From NCBI GenBank assembly GCA_002508705.1, contig DAYL01000030.1:898-27859 (forward strand): a stretch of DNA of 26,962 bases, read 5' to 3'. This document shows positions 15,549 through 21,650 of the stretch, piece by piece. How positions within the stretch are numbered: position 1 is the first letter of the stretch; each line of letters starts with the position of its first letter. Made by a program: the position numbers and the translations under genes. This DNA is from Methanoculleus sp. UBA374 (lineage in GTDB: Archaea; Halobacteriota; Methanomicrobia; Methanomicrobiales; Methanoculleaceae). The notes under the pieces are model-generated. The model worked only from the letters and a program-made list of their open reading frames with translations. It was not told the origin of the DNA and ran no database searches.

Positions 15549-16024
15549 TGACATTCCTGAAGCGATCGCCCTGGATCCTTCACTACGATGCGTCCAGCTG
15601 CAACGGGTGCGACATCGAGGTGCTGGCATGCCTGACGCCGCTCTACGATGTGGAGCGGTTCGGCATCATCAACACCGGAAACCCGAAGCATGCGGACATC
15701 CTGCTGATCACCGGCGGGATCAACGAGTTGAACCGCGCGGTGGTCAGGAACCTCTACGAACAGATGCCGGAGCCGAAGGTCGTCGTTGCGATCGGTGCCT
15801 GCGCCGCAACCGGCGGCATATTCCGGGAGTGCTACAACATCACGGGAGGCGTCGACAAAGTTATCCCCGTGGACGTCTACGTTCCGGGATGCGCGGCGAG
15901 ACCGGAGCAGATCATCGACGGCGTCGTTGCGGCGCTCGGGGTCCTCGAAGAGAAACGGGCGAAGATGACCGGGGCGGCGCAGGAAAAAGAGCGTGCGCGA
16001 CATGCGGCAGGTGAGAGCACATGA
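15548..16024 (+). CDS. echC: Ech-type hydrogenase small subunit EchC
   Basis: EchC is the small subunit with the proximal [4Fe-4S] cluster next to the NiFe site, homologous to NuoB. Four cluster cysteines are visible: SCNGCDIE (Cys18, Cys21), GACAATGG (Cys85) and PGCAARPEQI (Cys115). The 158 residues include a charged C-terminal tail. Two ATGs compete, 15542 and 15548; I prefer 15548 because GGAGGTG (15534-15540) then lies 7 bases away and the start overlaps the echB stop as TAATG. Starting at 15542 would add two residues. Confidence 0.94.
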   Translation: MTFLKRSPWILHYDASSCNGCDIEVLACLTPLYDVERFGIINTGNPKHADILLITGGINELNRAVVRNLYEQMPEPKVVVAIGACAATGGIFRECYNITGGVDKVIPVDVYVPGCAARPEQIIDGVVAALGVLEEKRAKMTGAAQEKERARHAAGEST

Positions 16025-16401
16025 GAGTCAACGAAGAACAGACCACTATCAGCGTCGCGCTGGAGGACCTCACGCGTGAGGTCGAGAGACTCCATGCCGA
16101 CGGCTACCGCCTCGTCCAGATCGGGTGCACGGACATCGGCGGTTCATACGAGATCAACTACTCGTTCGATAAGGACTACCGGTTCAGAAACCTCCGCCTG
16201 ACAGTCGGGCCGGAGACGGAGGTCCCGAGCATCTCCGGGACTTACTGGGGAGCGTTCGTCTACGAGAACGAGATGCACGACCTTTTCGGAATCCCGGTCA
16301 CGGGGATCAACATCGACTTTAAGGGGACGTTCATCAGGTCGGCGGAGAAGTATCCGTTCAGCGTCACGAGAAGGGGAGGCGATCCATGCCGGAACGCATA
16401 G
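16021..16401 (+). CDS. echD: Ech-type hydrogenase subunit EchD
   Basis: EchD is the hydrophilic subunit corresponding to the NuoC-type 30 kDa protein of complex I; it has no redox centre and helps assemble the arm. The 126-residue product ends with the family region TYWGAFVYENEMHDLFGIPVTGI followed by IDFKGTFIR. The ATG overlaps the echC stop (ATGA) and the last 16 bases overlap the start of echE. Size and position between echC and echE support the assignment more than sequence does. Confidence 0.9.
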   Translation: MRVNEEQTTISVALEDLTREVERLHADGYRLVQIGCTDIGGSYEINYSFDKDYRFRNLRLTVGPETEVPSISGTYWGAFVYENEMHDLFGIPVTGINIDFKGTFIRSAEKYPFSVTRRGGDPCRNA

Positions 16402-17465
16402 TCGTGCCGTTCGGGCCGCAGCACCCGGTGCTGCCGGAACCGATCCACCTCGACCTCGTCCTCGAGGACGAGACGGTGGTGGAGGCGGTCCCGTCCATCG
16501 GCTATATCCATCGCGGACTCGAACAACTCGTGCAGAAACGCGAATTTCCCGAGTATGTCTACGTGGCCGAGCGGATCTGCGGGATCTGCAGTTTCATGCA
16601 CGCGCTCTGCTACTGTCAGGGGGTCGAGCACATTATGGGGATCGAGGTCCCGGACCGGGCGCGGTACCTCCGGACGATCTGGTCGGAGTGCTCGCGTCTC
16701 CACTCTCACCTCCTCTGGCTCGGGCTCTTTGCCGACGCTATGGGCTTTGAGAACCTCTTCATGCGGTCCTGGCAACTCCGGGAGAGCGTGCTCGATGTGC
16801 TCGAGGACACCACCGGCGGCCGGGTCATCCAGGGCACCTGCAAGATCGGCGGGGTCAGGCGCGACATCGAACCGGAGAAACTCGGTGAGATGCACCGCGC
16901 ACTCGACTCCTTCGAGGAGAAGTGCCGGGACCTCACCGACGTCTTCTTAAACGACGAGACGGTGAAGTACCGCCTTCGGGGGCTCGGTGTCGTCGGAAAG
17001 GACGCGGCTTACGCCCTCGGGGCCGTCGGCCCGACCGTGAGAGCAAGCGGGGTCAGGGTAGACCTCCGGGAGACCGGCTATGCGGCGTACGGCGACCTCG
17101 ATTTCAGGCCGGTCGTCGAGACCACCGGGGATTGCTACGCCCGGTGCGCCGTCCGGGCCGGGGAACTCTTCACCTCCATCGACCTCATCCGGCAGGCGAT
17201 CGACGCCATGCCCGACGGCCCGCTCGACGTGAAGGTGAAGGGGATGCCGGACGGCGAGTACTTCTCCCGCGTGGAGCAGCCGCGGGGCGAGGTCGTCCAC
17301 TACCTGCGGGGCAACGGCACCAAGCACCTTGTCCGGTCCCGGATCAGGACGCCGACGCTCGCGAACATTCCGATGCTCGTGAAGATGCTCCCCGGCGCCC
17401 AGCTCGCCGATGTCCCGGTCGTGGTCCTCTCGATCGACCCCTGCATCAGCTGCACGGAGAGGTGA
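16386..17465 (+). CDS. echE: Ech-type hydrogenase large subunit EchE (NiFe site)
   Basis: EchE holds the NiFe active site that interconverts H2 and protons with ferredoxin, and is homologous to NuoD. The two nickel-binding motifs are both intact: RICGICS (Cys65, Cys68) and DPCISCTER (Cys353, Cys356). The 359-residue protein ends three residues after the last cysteine, so there is no C-terminal extension for a maturation protease to remove. The N-terminal PFGPQHPVLPEPI and SIGYIHRGLEQL are family blocks. The start at 16386 overlaps echD. Intact ligands argue for a working hydrogenase. Confidence 0.96.
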   Translation: MPERIVVPFGPQHPVLPEPIHLDLVLEDETVVEAVPSIGYIHRGLEQLVQKREFPEYVYVAERICGICSFMHALCYCQGVEHIMGIEVPDRARYLRTIWSECSRLHSHLLWLGLFADAMGFENLFMRSWQLRESVLDVLEDTTGGRVIQGTCKIGGVRRDIEPEKLGEMHRALDSFEEKCRDLTDVFLNDETVKYRLRGLGVVGKDAAYALGAVGPTVRASGVRVDLRETGYAAYGDLDFRPVVETTGDCYARCAVRAGELFTSIDLIRQAIDAMPDGPLDVKVKGMPDGEYFSRVEQPRGEVVHYLRGNGTKHLVRSRIRTPTLANIPMLVKMLPGAQLADVPVVVLSIDPCISCTER

Positions 17466-17472
17466 AAGCGAT

Positions 17473-17865
17473 ATGGGATTATTCGAGATGACAAAGACCG
17501 TCCTCCGGAACCTTGCGGGAGGGCCCGCCACCCGGCGGTACCCGGCCGTCCCGGCGCGGACGAGCCCCCTCACCCGGGGGCACGTGGTCTTCAACCCGGC
17601 CGCCTGCCGCTCGTGCGGCCTCTGCTCGCGACGGTGCCCGTGCGAGGCGATCCGTATCGAGAAAGAGGCGAAGATCTGGGAGATCGACCGCCTGCGGTGC
17701 GCCGCCTGCGGCGACTGTGTCGAGGGCTGCCCGTTCGGGGGCCTTACGATGGAGCAGACCTACCTCCCGCCGGTGGTGGAGCACACGGTGGAGCGCCACA
17801 CCATCACCTACGTGAAACCCGAAAAGCCCGCGAAAAAGCCGGCTGATGAGAGCGCCGGCGCGTGA
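17473..17865 (+). CDS. echF: Ech-type hydrogenase ferredoxin-like subunit EchF
   Basis: EchF carries two [4Fe-4S] clusters that pass electrons between ferredoxin and the small subunit, like NuoI. The 130-residue product shows both motifs: C-x2-C-x2-C-x3-C at Cys45, 48, 51, 55 and again at Cys76, 79, 82, 86, the second ending in CPFG. An Arg/Pro-rich stretch (about 16-36) precedes them and a Lys/Pro-rich tail follows. The ATG at 17473 has GGTGA (17461-17465) 7 bases upstream; the open frame before it is inside echE. It closes the operon and is followed by a T-run. Confidence 0.94.
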   Translation: MGLFEMTKTVLRNLAGGPATRRYPAVPARTSPLTRGHVVFNPAACRSCGLCSRRCPCEAIRIEKEAKIWEIDRLRCAACGDCVEGCPFGGLTMEQTYLPPVVEHTVERHTITYVKPEKPAKKPADESAGA

Positions 17866-17893
17866 GGGGGCTGAAACCACCACCCCCGGCGAG

Positions 17894-17902
17894 ACCTTTT
17901 TT
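17894..17902 (+). terminator. T-run terminator after echF
   Basis: CCTTTTTTCC, six consecutive T at about 17897-17902, lies some 30 bases after the echF stop, between convergent genes, as expected for an archaeal terminator. Confidence 0.5.
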
Positions 17903-17925
17903 CCCGACGTCTATTATTAGGTAGC

Positions 17926-17983
17926 TTACGCGAAGCCGCGAAGGAGAGTTGCTATCGGTCTTCGCGGCTCGCACTTCGCGTGA
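17926..17983. repeat. Long hairpin between convergent ech and flavoprotein genes
   Basis: AGCCGCGAAG (17934-17943) pairs perfectly with CTTCGCGGCT (17960-17969) across a 16-base loop. An outer stem pairs TTACGCGA (17926-17933) with TCGCGTGA (17976-17983), with one G-T pair and a 6-base bulge. The total is about 18 bp. It may be a bidirectional terminator or one copy of a dispersed palindromic repeat; one copy alone cannot decide. Confidence 0.5.
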
Positions 17984-18010
17984 GACCCGCATGCACGAGA
18001 AGACCCCACC

Positions 18011-19381
18011 TCACTTCCTCACCAGCGGGTAGATCATGTGGATGATGTCGTAGACGCTGCTCGGGTAGGCCCACGGTATCGCGTCCAGCGCAAGGTCGTC
18101 CACCGTCAGGTCGTGCCGGATCGCGAGGGCAAAGACGTTGATAACCTCCTCGACGTGGGGCCCGATGAGGTGGGCGCCGAGGACCCGGCGGGAGTCCCCG
18201 TCGACCAGGAGTTTGTAACCGACGTGCTTCTCGCCGATGCTTCGGTTCGTGAAGCGACCCGAGAGGTCGCCGGCGTTGACGATGCAGGGTATTCCCTTCT
18301 CCTTCGCCGCCGCTTCCGTAAGCCCGACGGATGCGGCGGGCGGCGTCGTGAAGACGACGCTCGGGACGACGGAGTAGTCCGCGGTCCGCACATTGCCGTG
18401 CAGGATGTTGTCGACGACGATATGGGCGTCCCTCACCGCCACCGGCGTCAGCTGCGGACTTGCTCTGTTCGCGTCCCCGGCCACGTAAACGGCGGGATTC
18501 GAAACGCTCTGGAGATATTCGTTGACCGCGATCCCCCGCCGGTCGGTCTCGACGTTCCCCGCCGCAAGGTCGAGACCTTCGATAGCCGGGACCCGGCCGG
18601 CACCGTGGACGACCAGATCGGCGTCGAAGACCTTCTCCTCGCCCGCCCGCCCGGCCCGCACCCGGAGACCGGCGGCGGTCCTCTCGACCGATACGAGCGG
18701 CATATGCACCTGCACGTCGATCCCGATCTCCTTTGAAGCCAGCACCAGCCGGTCGACGATATCGGGGTCGAACCCCGTGAGCACCCGACCGTCCCGCTGA
18801 AGGATGGTCGTCGCCGATCCGGCCCTTGCGGCCACGTGGGCGAACTCAAACGAGATGTAACCTCCGCCGACGAAGACGATCCGCCCGGGAAGCGCTTCAA
18901 GATAGAAGAAGTCGTCGCTCGGGGTCACGAGGTCCGCACCGGGGACGTCCAGGGGGCGGGGGTGCGCACCGGCGGCGATCGCGATGTACCTGGCCGTGAG
19001 GGTGTCGCCGCCGACCGCGACCCGGTTCTCCCCGGCAAACCGGGCGGAACCGTGATAGGTATGAATCCCCGCCCTCCGGAAACTCTCCTCCTTCCGCCGG
19101 GGGACCGGGTCGGTGAACGTGCGCTCGAACGCGACCAGCTGCGGCCAGTCGATCGAGACTTCGCCGGGGACCCCGCGCCCCGAGAGGTCGCGGATGCGCG
19201 CCACCGCCGCGGCGGCACCGGCAAGCACCCTCTTCGGGACGCAGCCCCGCAGGGCGCACGTCCCCCCGTAGTCCCGGCTATCGGTGATCGCGACCCGCAT
19301 CCCGGCGGCCCGGCAGTGCCAGGCGATGTCGGAACCGGCGACCCCGGTCCCGATAACGAGAAGATCGTACTCCCGCTCCAT
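18011..19381 (-). CDS. Flavoprotein of the dihydrolipoamide dehydrogenase/mercuric reductase family, lacking the catalytic His
   Basis: The 456-residue protein has the two-nucleotide-fold architecture of class I flavoprotein disulfide reductases: an FAD motif GTGVAG (11-16), the redox-active disulfide GGTCALRGCVPK (Cys42, Cys47), an NAD(P) motif VGGGYISFEFA near 170, a second FAD contact VYVAGDAN and a C-terminal dimerisation domain. The usual C-terminal HPT..E that activates the thiols in partner subunits is replaced by WAYPSSVYDIIH, with Tyr439 at the His position. It therefore probably does not work as a classical lipoamide or glutathione reductase; its substrate is unknown. The 19381 start has a TATA box close upstream. 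Confidence 0.85.
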   Translation of the reverse strand: MEREYDLLVIGTGVAGSDIAWHCRAAGMRVAITDSRDYGGTCALRGCVPKRVLAGAAAAVARIRDLSGRGVPGEVSIDWPQLVAFERTFTDPVPRRKEESFRRAGIHTYHGSARFAGENRVAVGGDTLTARYIAIAAGAHPRPLDVPGADLVTPSDDFFYLEALPGRIVFVGGGYISFEFAHVAARAGSATTILQRDGRVLTGFDPDIVDRLVLASKEIGIDVQVHMPLVSVERTAAGLRVRAGRAGEEKVFDADLVVHGAGRVPAIEGLDLAAGNVETDRRGIAVNEYLQSVSNPAVYVAGDANRASPQLTPVAVRDAHIVVDNILHGNVRTADYSVVPSVVFTTPPAASVGLTEAAAKEKGIPCIVNAGDLSGRFTNRSIGEKHVGYKLLVDGDSRRVLGAHLIGPHVEEVINVFALAIRHDLTVDDLALDAIPWAYPSSVYDIIHMIYPLVRK

Positions 19382-19407
19382 AGTAAGTCTCCGGTCGCCA
19401 CGGAGCG

Positions 19408-19417
19408 CTATAAAGGT
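19408..19417 (-). promoter_or_regulatory. Candidate TATA box of the flavoprotein gene
   Basis: Read on the minus strand, CCTTTATAGC lies about 30 bases upstream of the start codon at 19381. Transcription would begin within about 10 bases of the ATG, giving a nearly leaderless mRNA. Confidence 0.45.
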
Positions 19418-19448
19418 TTACCCGGACGGGGAGGAGAGAGACGGCCGC

Positions 19449-20054
19449 TCACCCGTATATCGCAGAGGTGACCCGGTTGGGCTCAAAGAGACCGCGGTGG
19501 AAGACCCGGACTTCGACCCCGGCACCCTTGCGGAAGTCCCGCATCAGGAGGTCGTAGGTCCTCCGGACGTAGCGCAGCCCTTCGCAGGCAAAGAGGTCGC
19601 GGAGAGCCTGCCGGAACCGTATCTCCTGGTCGAGGAACGCCGCTTCGTAGGCGCGGGTCTCGCGGGCGATCCGGGCGCACTCGGCGTCCTCGATCGGGGT
19701 GTTGTAGCACCCGTGCTCGTTCAGACCGCTGATCTGCCGCCAGTCGACCCGGCCTTCTTCGTCCGCCTCCCGGTGGAGCATGTAGGGGTAGACCCGGCAG
19801 ATGGCGAACCGCCGGTCGTAGACGGTGCACCTGCCGTCCTCAAGGAAGACGCAGGAGCCGTCCGGGTCTGTCCGGAGGGCGTAGCCCGAGACGTAGAACC
19901 TCCCCTGCTGGTCGCAGGCCTCGAAACCCGGCGCCGGGATGAGAGCGTCCGGCCGAAACGAACGGACGTTGTCGACGTCATCCTCCAGCAGGAAGACGTG
20001 GCCGTTGAATTCCCGGGTGCAGCACCGGCCGCAACGGTCGCAGGAGAACCCCAC
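19449..20054 (-). CDS. YkgJ-family cysteine-cluster protein (putative metal-binding), start uncertain
   Basis: The protein belongs to the YkgJ/UPF0153 group, predicted zinc or iron-sulfur binding proteins of unknown role. Near the N-terminus it has CDRCGRCC, followed by GSCVFLEDGRCTVYDRRFAICRVYPYM, the typical spaced cysteine pattern, and a helical C-terminal half. The coordinates use the first standard start, GTG at 20054. The frame is open and looks coding for at least 30 more residues upstream (TLDEQIAALEAERERLLRFP, then EEEFIAIIRDV), but that stretch has no ATG, GTG or TTG. A GGAGG at 20164-20160 suggests that the true start was near 20148-20153, where GTT-ACG now stands. Confidence 0.78.
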   Translation of the reverse strand: MGFSCDRCGRCCTREFNGHVFLLEDDVDNVRSFRPDALIPAPGFEACDQQGRFYVSGYALRTDPDGSCVFLEDGRCTVYDRRFAICRVYPYMLHREADEEGRVDWRQISGLNEHGCYNTPIEDAECARIARETRAYEAAFLDQEIRFRQALRDLFACEGLRYVRRTYDLLMRDFRKGAGVEVRVFHRGLFEPNRVTSAIYG

Positions 20055-20371
20055 GTCCCGGATGATCGCGATGAACTCCTCTTCCGGGAACCGGAGAAGC
20101 CTCTCGCGCTCCGCCTCAAGGGCAGCGATCTGTTCGTCGAGCGTAAACGTAACCGGCAGCCTCCGCCAAGGTGCCCGACAGGAATCCGGACACCGGTACC
20201 TTTAGTGTGGACGGGGTGGGGGATATGCTCTTCGGCCCGCGGGCAAAACCCCTCGACGGTGCCCGGGGGAGGAGGTCCGGGGAAAGACTTCGAAAATATT
20301 CGGAGGCTACACAAGACTGATACATCAGGGCGTATATCTTCCTTCATCGGAAGGTGAGCGGATGTCAACTA
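20055..20371. other. Region between YkgJ-type gene and the insertion element
   Basis: The first 100 bases (to about 20153) appear to be the 5' coding part of the YkgJ-type gene in minus orientation. The remaining 220 bases hold no gene that I can support. A minus-strand TAA in the YkgJ frame at about 20198-20200 closes the reading frame upstream. Confidence 0.5.
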
Positions 20372-20391
20372 CCCCACCCTTAAGGGTGGGG
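20372..20391. repeat. Right-end subterminal hairpin of the tnpB element
   Basis: The arms CCCCACCC and GGGTGGGG are separated by TTAA, making a perfect 20-base palindrome just beyond the tnpB stop. In related elements this position is the right-end hairpin recognised by the transposase, and it also forms the 3' part of the guide RNA scaffold. On the tnpB strand TAGTTGAC follows directly. Confidence 0.75.
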
Positions 20392-20520
20392 CTTGCCTTC
20401 CTAAGAGGTTTCTGGGGTGGTTGACGGCACCCCACTGTCCCGAAGGGCAGTAAAGCGGTTCCGAATGTTGATCGCGGCATTGATGTCGCTGTGATCGGTG
20501 TGACCACAGTGCGGGCAGGA
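20372..20520 (-). ncRNA. Candidate omega RNA at the tnpB 3' end
   Basis: TnpB nucleases of this family use an RNA made from the 3' end of tnpB and the right end of the element, with the guide supplied by flanking DNA. By analogy, the RNA here would overlap the last 100 or so bases of tnpB, include the 20372-20391 hairpin, and take its natural guide from roughly 20345-20371 read on the minus strand. The boundaries are inferred, not seen. Confidence 0.35.
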
Positions 20521-21546
20521 GAAGGAATGACGAGAACGGCTTCCAAGCAACCCACAGCGAGAGCATATCTGAGAGGTGTACGCAGGATCGACTCCGTCGA
20601 TGATGCCTTTTCCGGCTACTTTGTAGGTAGCGAAGGCTCGGATCATGCCTCTGGGCCATACCGAGAGACGGTGGTTCAGGGCTTTGGAACGTTTCTTAGA
20701 CGTCTTTCTCTCATGCGAGAACGAGAGGTCTTCGAAGACGAGCACGCAGTTCTGCGGAGCCCATTCGATAAGCTGTTTGGATGCGCAATGACAGAAGTCC
20801 CGGGTTCGCCGCGATCTCTTGAGCGACAGCCGTTTGAGGGCACGAACAACACTTCTCGTGTTTGTTCCCTCTGCCTTCTTCGTTTCAAGTTTGACCTGAA
20901 GCCGGGAAGTGGTCTTGCGCGTTCTGATGTTGAGCACTTTTCGGTGCAACCCCGTGATGAACAGAGTTCTTCCATCGGCGTCTACCGCAACAACGGCGTT
21001 GGTCTCGTTGAGATCGACGCCTACCGGGACGACTCCCGGCATGTCTGGAACTTCCAGCGTCACCGCGACGTGACCGATGAGACGATCGCCGCGAACGGTA
21101 ACGACAACGCTGTCGGTCTCTACAGCCGACGCGAGAGTTTCCCGGAACACTTCCGGCACGGAGTAGCTAAGATGCTTTCTACCGGCAACCGTCCATATCG
21201 ACAGAGTTCCGTCCTTCCGGAAGGATGCGTCTCGCCCTCTCTTCCCGATGAGAAAGAGAGCGTGTGGAGTCTTCCAGTGAAACGGGCGATGGATCGGGTG
21301 CCCGTGTTTTCGAGCCGCCACGTATGCCCCGGCGGTGAGCCGGATGGCAGTACAGGTAAGTTGACTCGAAACGGCGCCTTTTGTCGTCGCGTAGACGGCC
21401 CTGTGCAGACGAAGAGCATTGAGAGGCGTTCCGGAATTGTATGCAGTTGGGGAAATCCGATTGCAGACTTCCGTGAACGCATCAAGCGTTTCCCGGAGGT
21501 CGCGATCAGGTTCGATAACCATCTGCACCGTCTTCTGGACAAGCAT
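20401..21546 (-). CDS. tnpB: RNA-guided endonuclease TnpB
   Basis: TnpB is the RNA-guided DNA nuclease of IS200/IS605 elements and the ancestor of Cas12. The 381-residue protein has a complete split RuvC site: Asp178 in VGVDLNETN, Glu272 in VFEDLS and Asp354 in DHSDINAAINI. The zinc ribbon CSRCG (328, 331) and CPHCG (344, 347) sits between the last two. The N-terminal half is the helical RNA-binding part and contains no obvious break. Length is typical, and all catalytic residues are kept, so it may be active. The start ATG is at 21546; the stop lies 10 bases before the right-end hairpin. Confidence 0.93.
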   Translation of the reverse strand: MLVQKTVQMVIEPDRDLRETLDAFTEVCNRISPTAYNSGTPLNALRLHRAVYATTKGAVSSQLTCTAIRLTAGAYVAARKHGHPIHRPFHWKTPHALFLIGKRGRDASFRKDGTLSIWTVAGRKHLSYSVPEVFRETLASAVETDSVVVTVRGDRLIGHVAVTLEVPDMPGVVPVGVDLNETNAVVAVDADGRTLFITGLHRKVLNIRTRKTTSRLQVKLETKKAEGTNTRSVVRALKRLSLKRSRRTRDFCHCASKQLIEWAPQNCVLVFEDLSFSHERKTSKKRSKALNHRLSVWPRGMIRAFATYKVAGKGIIDGVDPAYTSQICSRCGLLGSRSRHSFSCPHCGHTDHSDINAAINIRNRFTALRDSGVPSTTPETS

Positions 21547-21601
21547 CTCTATAACATTATCACTAAGAGGACAAGTATGTATTCATTTAGTGGGGGTGAA
21601 A

Positions 21602-21645
21602 CGCGCAACTCCTCCCCACCCTGAGGGGTGGGGTCCTCTTGCGCG
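21602..21645. repeat. Left-end extended hairpin of the tnpB element
   Basis: CCCCACCC (21614-21621) and GGGTGGGG (21626-21633) pair across TGAG. Flanking CGCGCAA (21602-21608) and TTGCGCG (21639-21645) pair as an outer stem, with a 5-by-5 pyrimidine internal loop. It ends 5 bases before the ATG of the beta-propeller gene. Confidence 0.75.
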
Positions 21646-21650
21646 AAGAG

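Larger units (their letters stand above)
20372..21645 (-). mobile_element. IS200/IS605-type element carrying tnpB only
   Basis: A lone tnpB lies between two near-identical subterminal hairpins: CCCCACCC-TTAA-GGGTGGGG at 20372-20391 and CCCCACCC-TGAG-GGGTGGGG at 21614-21633. Such hairpins near both ends are the mark of IS200/IS605 elements, which transpose as single strands. The 21614 hairpin is extended by CGCGCAA (21602-21608) pairing with TTGCGCG (21639-21645). No Y1 transposase gene (tnpA) is present, so any movement would need TnpA in trans. Exact ends are not defined because there are no target duplications in this family. The element abuts the beta-propeller gene. Confidence 0.82.

Noticed and set aside
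19284..20357. Plus-strand ORF opposite the YkgJ-type gene
   Set aside because: Antisense shadow; the Cys-cluster protein on the other strand is well supported.
20491..21624. Plus-strand ORF covering the tnpB element
   Set aside because: It is antisense to tnpB, whose catalytic motifs are plain on the minus strand.
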